Below are positions 20,847 to 30,858 of a stretch of 64,000 nucleotides of DNA, piece by piece. A model generated the notes under the pieces. The model had not been told where the DNA came from and searched no databases. It worked only from the letters and a program-made list of their open reading frames with translations. The position numbers were made by a program, and so were the translations under genes. Source of the DNA: Phytobacter palmae (lineage in GTDB: Bacteria; Pseudomonadota; Gammaproteobacteria; Enterobacterales; Enterobacteriaceae); contig FONB01000003.1 in the NCBI GenBank assembly GCA_900112785.1, positions 248,001 to 312,000 of the forward strand, in the 5' to 3' direction. Each line of letters begins with the position of its first letter. Within the stretch, counting starts at the first letter, position 1.

Positions 20847-22301
20847 TCAGTACAGCCCCAGCATTTTCCACCAGGCAAGGCCGATAACCATAAATACAGC
20901 CTGATTGAACAGGCTGATTAAAAACCCCGTTCGCCACCAGATACCGGTTGGCACGTAACCGGCACCAAACAAAATGGGACCGCGTGCGTGGGTGTACTGC
21001 GTCAGAGAGCAATAGAGACTACTGGTAAACGCCAGCATCAGCGCCATCGGCGCGGCGGGAATATTCAGATGAATACCCACGCCGAGGAAGACGGCGTACA
21101 GTGCGGCGATTTGCGCATTACCGCTGGCAAAAAAGTAGTGGGTATAGAAATAGGCGGCATTCAACAGCAACAACACAACCACCCAACTGGTGCCGCCCAT
21201 AGCGTTACCGATACTTTCACCAATCACGCCGCCAAACCACGTGGTAAAGCCCAGTTTTTTGAGCTGGTTCGCCATCATCAGCAGCGCCGCAAACCAGATC
21301 AACGTATCCCAGGCCCCTTTCTCGCTTTTTACATCTTCCCAGTTCAGTACGCCAGAAAGTAACAGCACCGACAGGCCGACGAAGGAGGCGGTTGTCGGGT
21401 CCACACCCAGAGCATCACCGAAGATCCACAGTACCAGCAGCAGCAGGACGGTGCCGAGCATCAGCCATTCGCCCCGGCTCATTTTCCCCATCAATGCCAG
21501 CTCACGCTGGGCCAGAACGGGCGCATCCGGGGTGTGTTTGATTTCAGGACGCGTTATCCAGTAAACCAGTACCGGCACAATCAGCAATGAGACAAGGCAA
21601 GGGGCCAGCGCGGCGATAAACCAGCCGCCCCAGGTCAACGTGACGCCGGCGTTTGCCGCCAGTTTCACTGCCAGCAGGTTGCCGGTATATCCGGTCATGA
21701 ACAGCGCGGCGGTGACATCGTTAACGTTGCCGATGCAGGTAATGAGAAATGTACCGATTTTGCTGCGCGATTCATCTTCTGGGCGGGAGTCAAAGCTGCG
21801 AGCCAGTGAGTCGGCAATCGGGTAGATAACCCCACCACAGCGCGCCGTATTGCTTGGCATGGCGGGAGAGAGGATCAGGTCGGCAAACGCCAGGCCATAA
21901 GCCAGCCCCAGCGTGCGCTTACCGAGCAGGCGGATCATTTGTAATGCGATGCGCCGTCCAAGGCCGGTTTTGATAAAACCGCGGGCGATCATAAAGGCGA
22001 CGACGATAAGCCAGATAAGTGAACTGTTTAGCTCACTCAATGCTGTGAGGATAGCGCCATTGGCGGTTTTATCACCGGCGGCGTACGTGAGGGCGAACAA
22101 GGTAATGCCGATGATGCCGACAGCGCCTATGGGCAGCACCTTAGCGACAATCGAGGCAATGGTCGCGACAAAGACAATGGCGGAGTGCCAGGCCTGGGCG
22201 CTGAGTCCTTCCGGGGGAGCCACCTGCCAGAGGCCGGTGGCGATAACAACGATAATAATTAAAGGGAGCCATCGGACTCCTGACGTGTTTTTTTCGGCCA
22301 T
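20847..22301 (-). CDS. DASS-family dicarboxylate/anion:sodium symporter
   Basis: A 484-aa polytopic inner membrane transporter of the divalent anion:Na+ symporter family, closest by eye to YbhI and to TtdT/CitT. Signatures are FIKTGLGRRIALQMIRLLGKRTLGL, LSPAMPSNTARCGGVIYPI with the SNT motif, and HYFFASGNAQIAALYAVFL. The start is ATG 22301 (MAEKNTSGVRWLP) with AGGGATGA upstream; 17 further upstream codons are possible but unlike the family. It is a single gene, and the substrate (a di- or tricarboxylate) cannot be read from sequence. Confidence 0.87.
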   Translation of the reverse strand: MAEKNTSGVRWLPLIIIVVIATGLWQVAPPEGLSAQAWHSAIVFVATIASIVAKVLPIGAVGIIGITLFALTYAAGDKTANGAILTALSELNSSLIWLIVVAFMIARGFIKTGLGRRIALQMIRLLGKRTLGLAYGLAFADLILSPAMPSNTARCGGVIYPIADSLARSFDSRPEDESRSKIGTFLITCIGNVNDVTAALFMTGYTGNLLAVKLAANAGVTLTWGGWFIAALAPCLVSLLIVPVLVYWITRPEIKHTPDAPVLAQRELALMGKMSRGEWLMLGTVLLLLVLWIFGDALGVDPTTASFVGLSVLLLSGVLNWEDVKSEKGAWDTLIWFAALLMMANQLKKLGFTTWFGGVIGESIGNAMGGTSWVVVLLLLNAAYFYTHYFFASGNAQIAALYAVFLGVGIHLNIPAAPMALMLAFTSSLYCSLTQYTHARGPILFGAGYVPTGIWWRTGFLISLFNQAVFMVIGLAWWKMLGLY

Positions 22302-22460
22302 AAAGTCATCCCTATACATGATGTAAAAAAAATATCGCAGAAGAATAATCAATGTGCGTGATTATGTTGTTGCAGCATAAATTATGCTGCGCTACAAATG
22401 TGAACAAATACACACTGAAAATAAGGTTAAATTGTTTCCTGATGTTTCTGATTTCAGAAC

Positions 22461-22489
22461 AAAAAAAAGCCCGACGCGGGCGCCGGGCT
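22461..22489 (-). terminator. Rho-independent terminator of dkgA
   Basis: On the minus strand AGCCCGGCGCCCGCGTCGGGCT folds into a strong stem followed by eight T residues. Confidence 0.9.
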
Positions 22490-22508
22490 GGAGGAGAGAG
22501 GAGAGGAA

Positions 22509-23336
22509 TTAGCCGCCGAACTGATCCGGGTCAGGACCAAGACGTTTACCCTGATCGAGTTTAGCGATTTCACCCAGTTCGTCTTTATCGAGACGGAAAT
22601 CCCAGACATCAAAGTTCTCGGCAATGCGTGCCGGGGTAACGGATTTCGGGATAACGACCAGGCCGCAGTCGAGATGCCAGCGAATCACAATCTGTGCCGG
22701 GGTTTTGCCGTATTTATCTGCCAGTTCGCGGATAATTTTCTGATCAAATACCCCTTCACCGCCCTGTGCCAGCGGGCTCCAGGATTCGGTCTGGATTTTG
22801 TGTGTGGCATTCCAGGCATGCAACTGACGCTGCTGCAAAAGAGGATGCAGCTCAATCTGGTTGATAACCGGGGTCACGTTCGTCTCATCAATCAGCTTCT
22901 GCAGATGATGAATCTGGAAATTACACACCCCAATACTCTTCACCAGACCCTGTTCCTGCAGTTTGATCATTCCTTTCCAGGCCTCTACATAATGATCGAT
23001 AGCCGGGACCGGCCAGTGCATCAGGTAGAGATCAACATAATCAAGCTGGAGTTTGTCGAGGCTTTCTTGCAATGCTTCTTGTGGGCGTTTCTGATCGTCA
23101 TTCCACAGTTTTGTGGTAATAAACAGGTCATCACGCGCAACGCCTGCACTTTTTAATGCCGTGCCAACGCCGTCTTCATTTTTATACGCGGCAGCGGTAT
23201 CGATAGAGCGATAGCCAACTTCCAGCGCTTTGTGAATGGCGGAAACCACTTCCTCATTGCCCGCTTTCCACACGCCAAGACCCAGCTGCGGCATCAGGTT
23301 GCCGTCCGAAAGCTTAATCACGGTTGGATGTGTCAT
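22509..23336 (-). CDS. dkgA: 2,5-diketo-D-gluconate reductase A / methylglyoxal reductase
   Basis: A 275-aa NADPH-dependent aldo-keto reductase (AKR5) that reduces 2,5-diketogluconate and methylglyoxal. Family motifs are GYRSIDTAAAYKNEDGVG (catalytic Asp and Tyr), LYLMHWP, and the cofactor-binding VIPKSVTPARIAENFDVWDF. The start is ATG 23336 with GGAGG upstream. It lies 101 bp downstream of yqhD in the YqhC-controlled yqhD-dkgA operon. Confidence 0.96.
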   Translation of the reverse strand: MTHPTVIKLSDGNLMPQLGLGVWKAGNEEVVSAIHKALEVGYRSIDTAAAYKNEDGVGTALKSAGVARDDLFITTKLWNDDQKRPQEALQESLDKLQLDYVDLYLMHWPVPAIDHYVEAWKGMIKLQEQGLVKSIGVCNFQIHHLQKLIDETNVTPVINQIELHPLLQQRQLHAWNATHKIQTESWSPLAQGGEGVFDQKIIRELADKYGKTPAQIVIRWHLDCGLVVIPKSVTPARIAENFDVWDFRLDKDELGEIAKLDQGKRLGPDPDQFGG

Positions 23337-23437
23337 GCATTCCTCCTGTATGAGCTTACCGGGACAAGTCCCGGTAAGGTTGTGTGCATTAAGTCTGGAC
23401 GAAAAGTCCAAAAACGAAAGGCTGCGGAGTAAAAAGC

Positions 23438-24601
23438 TTAGCGTGCCGCTTCGTAAATGCGACGGCTGACATCAAGGGTAATGTCCTGATGTTCGCCAAG
23501 TTTTGTCATGCCATGTTCTTCCAGTTTTGCCAGTAGCGCCGGGATGGAACTGCCATCCAGACCGTAACCGGAGAGGCGAGTCGGTACACCCATCTGCTCA
23601 AAGAAACCGCGCGTCGCTTCGATAGCGGCATCAATACGGCTCTCTTCGGAACCTTCGGTAATATTCCAGACGCGTTCTGCGTATTGCAGCAATTTGGCAC
23701 GCTTGGTGTCACGTTTTTCATTCCACAGCGCAGGGAGCACTATCGCCAGCGTCTGGGCATGATCAAGACCATGCATTGCCGTCAGTTCATGGCCAAGCAT
23801 ATGGGTTGCCCAGTCTTGCGGCACGCCGGCACCAATCAGGCCATTCAGCGCCTGGGTAGCCGCCCACATGACGTTAGCACGGACATCATAATTTTCCGGC
23901 TCTTTCAGCGCTTTCGGACCTTCTTCGATAAGCGTCAGCAGAATACCTTCGGCAAAGCGATCCTGAATTTTGCCGTTCACCGGGTAAGTGACATATTGCT
24001 CAACGGTATGCACGAAGGCATCAACAACACCGTTAGCGACCTGGCGCGGTGGCAGGGTATAGGTGTATACCGGATCCAGCACAGCAAAAATCGGCTGAAC
24101 ATATTCAGACATAAAGGCTTGTTTATCACCGGTGGTTTTACGGGAGATAACCGCGCCTTTGTTGGATTCGGAACCGGTCGCAGGCAGTGTCAGCACGGAG
24201 CCCATCGGGATCGCGCTGGTGATTTTGCTGCCGTAGGTTTGCAGAATTTCCCACGGGTCCACGCCATCGGCGTAATGGGCCGCTGCGGCGATAAATTTGG
24301 TGCCATCCAGCACAGAGCCACCGCCGACCGCCAGCAGGAAAGTGATTTTTTCATCCTGCGCGATTTTGACGGCTTTCATCAGCGTTTCGTAAGACGGGTT
24401 GGGTTCGATACCGCTGAATTCCCGCACATCCAGACCTTCCAGTGCGCTATATACCTGATCAAGCACACCGTTTTTCTTCACACTACCGCCGCCGTAGGTG
24501 ATCAGTACGCGCGCGTCAGCCGGGATTTGTTCACGCAAATCAGCAATCGCGCCTTTACCAAACAGGATGCGGGTAGGGGTATGGAGATTAAAGTTGTTCA
24601 T
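23438..24601 (-). CDS. yqhD: NADPH-dependent broad-range aldehyde reductase YqhD
   Basis: A 387-aa iron-dependent alcohol dehydrogenase-family protein that reduces short toxic aldehydes, including glyoxal and furfural. The NADPH-binding [13 protein letters not shown] and metal-binding [28 protein letters not shown] motifs are intact. It is divergent from its known activator gene yqhC. Confidence 0.97.
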   Translation of the reverse strand: MNNFNLHTPTRILFGKGAIADLREQIPADARVLITYGGGSVKKNGVLDQVYSALEGLDVREFSGIEPNPSYETLMKAVKIAQDEKITFLLAVGGGSVLDGTKFIAAAAHYADGVDPWEILQTYGSKITSAIPMGSVLTLPATGSESNKGAVISRKTTGDKQAFMSEYVQPIFAVLDPVYTYTLPPRQVANGVVDAFVHTVEQYVTYPVNGKIQDRFAEGILLTLIEEGPKALKEPENYDVRANVMWAATQALNGLIGAGVPQDWATHMLGHELTAMHGLDHAQTLAIVLPALWNEKRDTKRAKLLQYAERVWNITEGSEESRIDAAIEATRGFFEQMGVPTRLSGYGLDGSSIPALLAKLEEHGMTKLGEHQDITLDVSRRIYEAAR

Positions 24602-24794
24602 TGCTCGTTCCCTTTATGTGGGTGATAAAAGAGCAGGCAGGATGCTGCCCGATGGCATTAATTGTGGCCGTGGTGGACTTGCCTCTCAATGCACATTTCT
24701 GCCGATGTCTTGCCTGTTTCTCCAGGTTGCTGGAGAAACCGCACAAAAACTTGCACACTGTAGCGGTCGAAAAACAGTGAAGGAGCGGTGTGCT

Positions 24795-25694
24795 ATGAAT
24801 CGTGACGAGATTTGCCAGGTACTAACACAAAAAATAAAGCTACTGAAAAATAATGAAAATTATCTCAGCACACTGCTTCCTGATATCCGTTTGCTTTACG
24901 GTACTGAGCCGGGAACCCGTACCCCGGTAATGTATCAACCGGGGATCGTTTTTCTCTTCTCCGGCCATAAAATTGGTTATATCAACGAGCGTGTGTTTCG
25001 CTACGATACCAATGAATATTTACTCCTTACCGTACCTTTGCCGTTTGAGTGCGAAACGTATGCAACGCCCGAGATTCCGCTGGCGGGGATACGCCTTAAC
25101 GTCGATATTCTGCAGTTGCAGGAACTGTTGATGGATATTGGCGAAGATGAATCTTTCCAGCCCGCGATGGCGGCAAGCGGCATCAACTCCGCCACCCTGT
25201 CCGAAGAAATTCTGTGTGCCGCGGAACGTTTACTCGACGTGATGGAACGCCCGCTGGACGCCCGTATTCTGGGTAAACAAATTATTCGCGAACTGCTCTA
25301 TCATGTGCTCACGGGGCCGCGTGGCGGGGCATTGCTGGCGCTGGTCAGCCGTCAGACCCATTTCAGCTTAATTAGCCGGGTGCTTAAACGCATTGAGAGT
25401 CAATACACGGAAAACCTGAGCGTCGACGAACTGGCGGCTGAGGCGAATATGAGCGTCTCTGCGTTTCACCATAACTTTAAGTCGGTGACCAGTACCTCGC
25501 CATTGCAGTACCTCAAAAGCTACCGTTTGCACAAAGCGCGAATGATGATGATCCATGATGGTATGAAGGCCAGCGCTGCGGCCATTCGCGTGGGTTATGA
25601 GAGCCCGTCGCAATTCAGCCGCGAGTTTAAACGCTATTTTGGCGTCACGCCGGGGGAAGATGCGGCGAGAATTCGCATGATGCAAGGAGGCTGA
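24795..25694 (+). CDS. yqhC: AraC-family activator YqhC
   Basis: Activator of yqhD-dkgA in response to aldehydes. I start at ATG 24795 (299 aa), with AGGAG 9 nt upstream. The N-terminal AraC effector domain ([27 protein letters not shown]) is followed by a C-terminal double HTH at about 195-290 ([25 protein letters not shown] and [25 protein letters not shown]). A longer upstream reading frame overlaps yqhD and lacks family support. Confidence 0.94.
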   Translation: MNRDEICQVLTQKIKLLKNNENYLSTLLPDIRLLYGTEPGTRTPVMYQPGIVFLFSGHKIGYINERVFRYDTNEYLLLTVPLPFECETYATPEIPLAGIRLNVDILQLQELLMDIGEDESFQPAMAASGINSATLSEEILCAAERLLDVMERPLDARILGKQIIRELLYHVLTGPRGGALLALVSRQTHFSLISRVLKRIESQYTENLSVDELAAEANMSVSAFHHNFKSVTSTSPLQYLKSYRLHKARMMMIHDGMKASAAAIRVGYESPSQFSREFKRYFGVTPGEDAARIRMMQGG

Positions 25695-25695
25695 T

Positions 25696-25722
25696 TTCCT
25701 TCTCCTTTTGGGAGAAGGAAAA
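25696..25722. terminator. Hairpin between convergent yqhC and yghB
   Basis: TTCCTTCTCC and GGAGAAGGAA form 10-bp arms with a TTTTG loop. It probably serves both convergent genes. Confidence 0.6.
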
Positions 25723-25733
25723 GAGGAAAAGTA

Positions 25734-26393
25734 TCAGGCGCTGCAGTATTTTTTCTTGATCACGACGGCCAGCGTACCAACCAGTCCGGCGACCAGCAGG
25801 AAAAGCGGCAGAATCATCAGGAAGGTCATTACCTGATCTTCGTGGTGTTTTACAAAAGGGATCATGCTGATGGCATAACCCAGCGTGGTAATCATGCCGA
25901 CCCAAAGCAGGCCGCTGAGCCAGTTGAAAAGCTGAAAACGGCGGCTGGATAAGCCGGAAATTCCGGCCATGGTTGGCAGCAGGGTGCGGACGAACGCCAG
26001 AAAACGCCCGGCCAGCAACGCCAACAAACCGTGACGGTCAAACATGCAGGTTGCCCGCTGGTGATATTTCTCCGGCAACTGCGCCAGCCAGCTCTTCACC
26101 ACGCGGGTGTTTCCCAGCCAGCGTCCCTGCAGGTAGCTCAACCAGCAGCCCAGACTGGCGGCAGAAGTCAGGATTACAAGTGTCGACAGGTAGTCCATGC
26201 AACCACGCGCCACCAGCGCGCCGGCCAATAAAAGCAAACTGTCCCCAGGTAAAAACGAGGCTGGAAGCAATCCGTTTTCTAAAAAGAGAGTGGCAAACAT
26301 CACTAAATAGACGACGCCAACAATATGTGGATTCGCCAGCGCTGCAAAGTCGTGGTGCCAGAGCGCAGCGATAATGTCTTGAATTACAGCCAT
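25734..26393 (-). CDS. yghB: DedA-family membrane protein YghB
   Basis: A 219-aa inner membrane protein of the DedA/SNARE-associated family. With its paralogue YqjA it is needed for cell division, proton-motive-force balance and drug tolerance in E. coli. Family signatures are [24 protein letters not shown] and [18 protein letters not shown] with the conserved arginine. It is monocistronic, downstream of metC on the same strand. Confidence 0.95.
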   Translation of the reverse strand: MAVIQDIIAALWHHDFAALANPHIVGVVYLVMFATLFLENGLLPASFLPGDSLLLLAGALVARGCMDYLSTLVILTSAASLGCWLSYLQGRWLGNTRVVKSWLAQLPEKYHQRATCMFDRHGLLALLAGRFLAFVRTLLPTMAGISGLSSRRFQLFNWLSGLLWVGMITTLGYAISMIPFVKHHEDQVMTFLMILPLFLLVAGLVGTLAVVIKKKYCSA

Positions 26394-26524
26394 GGACTTT
26401 CCTGTGGTACCGCTTAGAGAAGACTATTGTACCCGCTTATCGCCCGAAACACCTTGATCCCAGGCGCAATTAATACAGAGTATTCTGCTGGCGTAATCAG
26501 AATTTTCAACCAGCAGATAACAAT

Positions 26525-27712
26525 TTAAACGATGCGCTGGAAACCTGCAGCTAAATCTTCAATTAAATCATTAACATCTTCCAGACCGACATGGAGACGA
26601 ATCAGAGTACCGCTAAAGTCCACGCCGCCATCAGGACGGATAGCCGCGATCTGTTCTGGTTGATTTGCCAGAATTAATGATTCATACCCGCCCCAGGAGT
26701 AGGCCATGCTGAACAGCGAGAAATTATCGAGATAGGCCGCCATCTCTTCATTGTTCAGGCGTTTATTCAGAATGAAAGAAAACAGACCGCTGCTGCCGTT
26801 AAAATCGCGCTTCCAGAACTCATGCCCTTTGCTACCTGGCAGTGCCGGGTGGTTAACTTGCGCGACTTGCGGATGCGAAGACAGCCACTCAGCGATTTTC
26901 AGGCTGCTTTCATGATGCTGGCGCAGACGTACGCCAAGGGTACGCAGGCCGCGGCTGGTCATATACGCCGTATCAGCATCGACCATTTGCCCCATAAGAT
27001 AGGCGTTCTCACGCAGTTGATCCCAACAGCGGGCGTTGGAAACTGCCGTACCAATCATGCCATCAGAGTGACCGATCAGGTATTTGGTGGCTGCCTGGAT
27101 AGAAATATCAATATCGAATTCAAGCGCTTTGAAGAGAATGCCTGCCGCCCAGGTATTGTCGATCATAATGATCGCCTCTGGCGCAACGCTTCTGACGGCC
27201 TGCACGATGGCCGGTACGTCATGTACTTCCATGGTGATCGAGCCTGGTGATTCGAGGAACACGATTTTTGTATTGGGCTGAATCAGACGCACAATGCTGG
27301 AGCCGATCATCGGGTCAAACCAACTGGTGGTTACTCCCAGTTTAGCGAGGATCCTGGTACAAAAATCCTGGCTTGGTTCATAGGCGCTGTTGGTCATCAG
27401 GATATGGTCGCCCTGTTCGACAAACGCCAGAATGGTATTTGCCACCGCCGCTGCGCCGCAGGGGAAAAGGGCACAACCCGCGCCGCCTTCCAGCTCACAC
27501 ATGGCTTCCTGTAACGAGAAATGGGTTAGCGTGCCGCGACGGCCATAAAAAAGCTCGCCCTTCGCGCGATTACGCGTGGCCTGCTTTTTCGCCTCGACCG
27601 TGTCGAAAACCAGGGAAGAAGCCCGTTGAATGACACTATTCACCGAACCCTGCGTGTATTTCTTGCTGCGCCCCGCGTTGACCAGAGCGGTATCGATATG
27701 CTTCGCCGTCAT
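26525..27712 (-). CDS. metC: Cystathionine beta-lyase MetC
   Basis: A PLP enzyme of methionine synthesis that cleaves cystathionine to homocysteine, pyruvate and ammonia. It is 395 aa. The cofactor lysine is in [18 protein letters not shown], and [15 protein letters not shown] and [15 protein letters not shown] are typical. MetJ-like boxes lie just upstream of the start. Confidence 0.97.
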   Translation of the reverse strand: MTAKHIDTALVNAGRSKKYTQGSVNSVIQRASSLVFDTVEAKKQATRNRAKGELFYGRRGTLTHFSLQEAMCELEGGAGCALFPCGAAAVANTILAFVEQGDHILMTNSAYEPSQDFCTRILAKLGVTTSWFDPMIGSSIVRLIQPNTKIVFLESPGSITMEVHDVPAIVQAVRSVAPEAIIMIDNTWAAGILFKALEFDIDISIQAATKYLIGHSDGMIGTAVSNARCWDQLRENAYLMGQMVDADTAYMTSRGLRTLGVRLRQHHESSLKIAEWLSSHPQVAQVNHPALPGSKGHEFWKRDFNGSSGLFSFILNKRLNNEEMAAYLDNFSLFSMAYSWGGYESLILANQPEQIAAIRPDGGVDFSGTLIRLHVGLEDVNDLIEDLAAGFQRIV

Positions 27713-27730
27713 GTTCGCTTAACCTGTTTT

Positions 27731-27755
27731 TATACGTCTGGATGTCCAGACTACC
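27731..27755 (-). promoter_or_regulatory. MetJ operator upstream of metC
   Basis: The sequence holds ACGTCTGG-ATGTCCAG-AC, tandem degenerate 8-bp met boxes (consensus AGACGTCT), 19 bp before the metC start. Repression by MetJ with S-adenosylmethionine is established for metC. Confidence 0.65.
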
Positions 27756-27884
27756 ATGAATGCCAGGTGATGCATCGATGCCCGTTCTGATAAAGCATAA
27801 AATTTTATGAAAATTCGCCTGCCAGACGGTTTTACTGCGTGAGAGCAAAGAAAAAACGGGGATGTTGCGGCAGTATGTAAATAC

Positions 27885-27905
27885 TAATGAGAACTACTAT
27901 CAATT
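27885..27905 (+). promoter_or_regulatory. Candidate Fur box of exbBD
   Basis: TAATGAGAACTACTATCAATT resembles the NAT-repeat Fur operator and lies 60-80 bp before exbB, a known Fur-controlled operon. Confidence 0.5.
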
Positions 27906-27964
27906 CGACGATGTTTTGATATTATTATGCTCAGATTTTGTGATATGCGTCGTGGAGATACACA

Positions 27965-28699
27965 GTGGGGAATAATTTGATGCAGGCGGATCTTTCCGTT
28001 TGGGGTATGTATCAACATGCCGACATCGTAGTAAAGATTGTGATGATCGGGTTGATTCTGGCATCAGTGATCACCTGGGCAATCTTTTTTAGTAAAAGTG
28101 CTGAAATGATTGCGCATAAACGCCGTCTTAAACGTGAACAGCAACTGTTGGCTGATGCCCGTTCGCTGGATCAGGCCAGTGAAATTGCCTCTTCTTTCCA
28201 TGCCAGAAGTCTGAGCGCGCAGTTAATTAACGAAGCCCAAAATGAACTGGAGTTGTCGGCAGGTAGCGAAGATAACGAAGGTATTAAAGAGCGCACAGGG
28301 TTCCGTCTTGAACGTCGCGTTGCTGCTACGGGGCGTTACATGGGCCGTGGTAATGGTTACCTTGCGACTATTGGCGCTATTTCCCCGTTTGTGGGTCTGT
28401 TTGGTACCGTATGGGGCATCATGAACAGCTTTATCGGTATTGCCCAGACGCAGACCACTAACCTTGCCGTGGTCGCGCCGGGTATCGCGGAAGCCCTGCT
28501 GGCGACCGCGATCGGTCTGGTGGCAGCGATTCCTGCGGTGGTTATCTATAACATCTTCGCCCGCATGATCGGCGGTTATAAAGCGACACTGGGTGATGTT
28601 GCCGCACAGGTTCTGCTGCTGCAAAGCCGCGACCTGGACCTTGCTGCCAGCGCCTCTGCAAAACCTGTCCACGCCGCCCAGAAACTACGAGTAGGTTGA
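27965..28699 (+). CDS. exbB: TonB-system proton channel subunit ExbB
   Basis: A 244-aa inner membrane protein. ExbB forms a pentameric channel with ExbD that powers TonB. It has three transmembrane segments (about 17-37, 130-150 and 175-195) with the conserved TIGAISPFVGLFGTVWGIMNSF and NLAVVAPGIAEALLATAIGL. The start is GTG 27965 (MGNNLMQ), the usual start in enterobacteria. The IutA-type receptor later in this window would depend on it. Confidence 0.97.
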   Translation: MGNNLMQADLSVWGMYQHADIVVKIVMIGLILASVITWAIFFSKSAEMIAHKRRLKREQQLLADARSLDQASEIASSFHARSLSAQLINEAQNELELSAGSEDNEGIKERTGFRLERRVAATGRYMGRGNGYLATIGAISPFVGLFGTVWGIMNSFIGIAQTQTTNLAVVAPGIAEALLATAIGLVAAIPAVVIYNIFARMIGGYKATLGDVAAQVLLLQSRDLDLAASASAKPVHAAQKLRVG

Positions 28700-28705
28700 T
28701 GCCCC

Positions 28706-29131
28706 ATGGCAATGCGTCTTAACGAAAACCTCGACGATAACGGCGAAATGCACGAAATCAACGTAACGCCGTTTATCGACGTTATGCTGGTTCTGCTGAT
28801 TATCTTCATGGTGGCCGCGCCGCTTGCAACGGTAGATGTAAAAGTTAATCTACCGGCTTCTACCAGCCAGCCGCAGCCGCGTCCGGAAAAACCGATTTAT
28901 CTGTCCGTAAAAGCGGACAATACCATGTTCATTGGTAATGAACCGGTGACCGACGAAACGATAGTTACTCAGCTCAATGCCGTCACCGAAGGGAAGAAGG
29001 ACACAACGGTCTTCTTCCGTGCGGATAAGACGGTTGACTACGAAACCATTATGAAAGTGATGGATACCCTGCATCGCGCGGGATATCTCAAAATTGGCCT
29101 GGTCGGAGAAGAGACCGCAGCCGCTAAGTAA
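28706..29131 (+). CDS. exbD: TonB-system energiser ExbD
   Basis: A 141-aa single-pass protein with its periplasmic domain after a helix at residues 23-43. The proton-carrying aspartate D25 is in NVTPFIDVMLVLLIIFM. It begins 6 bp after exbB and forms the second gene of the operon. Confidence 0.97.
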   Translation: MAMRLNENLDDNGEMHEINVTPFIDVMLVLLIIFMVAAPLATVDVKVNLPASTSQPQPRPEKPIYLSVKADNTMFIGNEPVTDETIVTQLNAVTEGKKDTTVFFRADKTVDYETIMKVMDTLHRAGYLKIGLVGEETAAAK

Positions 29132-29150
29132 TTCTCGTGTTTGTTTATTA

Positions 29151-29180
29151 AGGCTGGCCTGTGGGCCAGCCTTTTTCTTT
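29151..29180 (+). terminator. Terminator of exbBD
   Basis: Perfect 9-bp stem AGGCTGGCC/GGCCAGCCT with a TGTG loop and a run of five T, then CTTTT. Confidence 0.92.
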
Positions 29181-29332
29181 TCAACATTCCGCTCAGCTAA
29201 TGACATAGCGCGTTATTTCAGGATGGTTTAATTTTCACTTAAGAGTGCTTAACGCATTAAAAGTGGGGGATTATTCAGTGAATAATCAAATATGGTGAAT
29301 AATTATTGATAATAAATGGAGGGATTATAAGG

Positions 29333-29803
29333 TTATTTCGGCGCTTGCGCAGGCTCTGAGGCGGGGGGAGTTACAGCCTCTTCCGGAGTGGCTTTTTCCT
29401 CAGGCGCGACGGTCGTCACAACCGCGGTACGGTATTCTGCATCAGCAAGTTTGCGGCTGATACGCAGGGTTGCCGTCTCTCTGGCAAGAATATACTGGTA
29501 ATTGGCTTCCAGTCTGGCCATTACTTTTTCCAGCAGGTCAGGGCGTTCCTGCACGATAGCGTTGATGGTCGCACCATAGATCTCTTCTTTCACCTGAAAA
29601 GCATAGATTTCCCGGCGATTCTGCCACTTTAGTCGTACAAGGGCCGCAGGGATGGAGATGAGTTCATGGGCAATGCGCTGAATGGTGGCATTCTTACTTT
29701 GAATGAGTGCATCAATATTTTGCTTTAAGATAAATTCGTCGCTGGGTTGATTGTCTAAAGTCAAATAAACGTCGTTATTATCTATTTTCTCCACGTCATT
29801 CAT
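29333..29803 (-). CDS. Unrecognised 156-aa protein (second gene of a pair)
   Basis: Not recognised. It is a soluble, mostly helical protein with no signal peptide or membrane segment. Residues 1-130 are charged and helix-rich (ATIQRIAHELISIPAALVRLKW, LLEKVMARLEANYQYILARE). The last 25 residues form a low-complexity tail rich in Pro, Ala and Glu. It overlaps the upstream 134-aa gene by 8 bp, so translation is probably coupled. The flanks are AT-rich. The pair sits between exbD and a divergent membrane-anchored protein and may form one accessory module. Confidence 0.65.
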   Translation of the reverse strand: MNDVEKIDNNDVYLTLDNQPSDEFILKQNIDALIQSKNATIQRIAHELISIPAALVRLKWQNRREIYAFQVKEEIYGATINAIVQERPDLLEKVMARLEANYQYILARETATLRISRKLADAEYRTAVVTTVAPEEKATPEEAVTPPASEPAQAPK

Positions 29804-30200
29804 CCCCTAGTTTATAAAACAAAGGCGTATCTTTTTCACGGGTAATGAGATTAAGCCAAATTTCATTTCCGGCTTCATTAATTTGTTTGGTCTTTTCTGA
29901 AATTATTTGGCTTAATGCCTGGGCATCAATCTCGCCTTCGGCTTGCAAATCGTTCAGCAGGCGGGCAAAAGTTTCGATTTTTACCACACGATATAATCGG
30001 TCTTTTATATGACGATCGCGCTCTTCAAGCAACATATTCCGCGACTGCCCGGTACGATTGGCATTCGCTAATATATCGCTGGCATAATCAGAGAGCGTTC
30101 TTTTTCCCTGAGTTAAATTAGTGTCTTTTTCTGCTTCTCCCGGTTCTGTTTCCGTAACGGAAATGTGAAATCGAGCCGGGACAAGATTCTCGGGGAGCAT
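29796..30200 (-). CDS. Unrecognised 134-aa protein (first gene of a pair)
   Basis: Not recognised. A hydrophilic, probably helical cytoplasmic protein with no Cys and few hydrophobic stretches (TLSDYASDILANANRTGQSRNMLLEERDRHIKDRLYRVV). It is the leading gene of an overlapping pair with the 156-aa gene and is divergent from the 168-aa gene, sharing a 103-bp AT-rich intergenic region. No homologue with a known function comes to mind. Confidence 0.65.
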   Translation of the reverse strand: MLPENLVPARFHISVTETEPGEAEKDTNLTQGKRTLSDYASDILANANRTGQSRNMLLEERDRHIKDRLYRVVKIETFARLLNDLQAEGEIDAQALSQIISEKTKQINEAGNEIWLNLITREKDTPLFYKLGDE

Positions 30201-30303
30201 TTCTAATATCCTTTAATATCAATAAGGTAGGCGAAGTTTTGGCGTGAGGTTCGTTGACAATATCATGACGCACTTTTAAAATCAAAAAAAATGGAGCCTG
30301 CAT

Positions 30304-30810
30304 ATGAACAGTATTTTTTATTCTGTTGTCATTTTATTGCTGTTAACAGGCGGCGTACTTTTATTGATGCGCGAAAACAATAAAAAGCCGTCCGTAGATG
30401 AAACTGAAACGTTGGCCCAACAAGCTAAGCCTTTGTCCAAAGAGGAGGGCGAAGACCATTTCGCAATGCTGATGAATGCCATTACCCCGGTGTGGTACTG
30501 GCGCGTAAATCACGAATATATCGATTTTCTTCATGCGACGATTAAACGCATGAACATGGCGGAGCTTAATAGCGTGCCGGGGTTATTTGAGGCACAGCGC
30601 CGTTGCAGCGATCTCAATTCCGCTGTGTATAAGTATTATGACAATATTAAAAAGCGCTGTTTAAACGGCGAAAAAGTGATGTACTCCGACCTTGACGTAT
30701 TGAACCTGCGTCAGTGTTTTCGCGAATTCAGCATGGAAGCCTACCCGGAGCTGGTCGTGTTGGTATGGCCAGAATATAAGCGCCCGGAGATTGACCCGGC
30801 AGAGGTGTAA
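30304..30810 (+). CDS. Unrecognised 168-aa membrane-anchored protein
   Basis: Not recognised. Residues 4-22 (IFYSVVILLLLTGGVLLLM) form one N-terminal transmembrane segment followed by Arg/Lys, so a cytoplasmic C domain or an uncleaved anchor is possible. The body carries Trp/Tyr-rich ITPVWYWRVNHEYIDFLHATIKRMN and two Cys (QRRCSDLN, KKRCLNG). GGAG lies 10 nt before the ATG. It is divergent from the 134/156-aa pair and convergent with the SerC-like gene. Confidence 0.65.
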   Translation: MNSIFYSVVILLLLTGGVLLLMRENNKKPSVDETETLAQQAKPLSKEEGEDHFAMLMNAITPVWYWRVNHEYIDFLHATIKRMNMAELNSVPGLFEAQRRCSDLNSAVYKYYDNIKKRCLNGEKVMYSDLDVLNLRQCFREFSMEAYPELVVLVWPEYKRPEIDPAEV

Positions 30811-30822
30811 TTCGTCGTGATA

Positions 30823-30850
30823 CTCCACTGCCGCCGGAGCAGCAGTGGAG
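30823..30850. terminator. Hairpin between convergent genes
   Basis: CTCCACTGC and GCAGTGGAG form perfect 9-bp arms around a 10-nt loop between the 168-aa gene and the SerC-like gene. There is no U-tract. Confidence 0.4.
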
Positions 30851-30858
30851 AAGGGGGA

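Noticed and set aside
24498..24794. Long upstream extension of YqhC
   Set aside because: It overlaps the divergent yqhD start and promoter; ATG 24795 has a good Shine-Dalgarno and family support.
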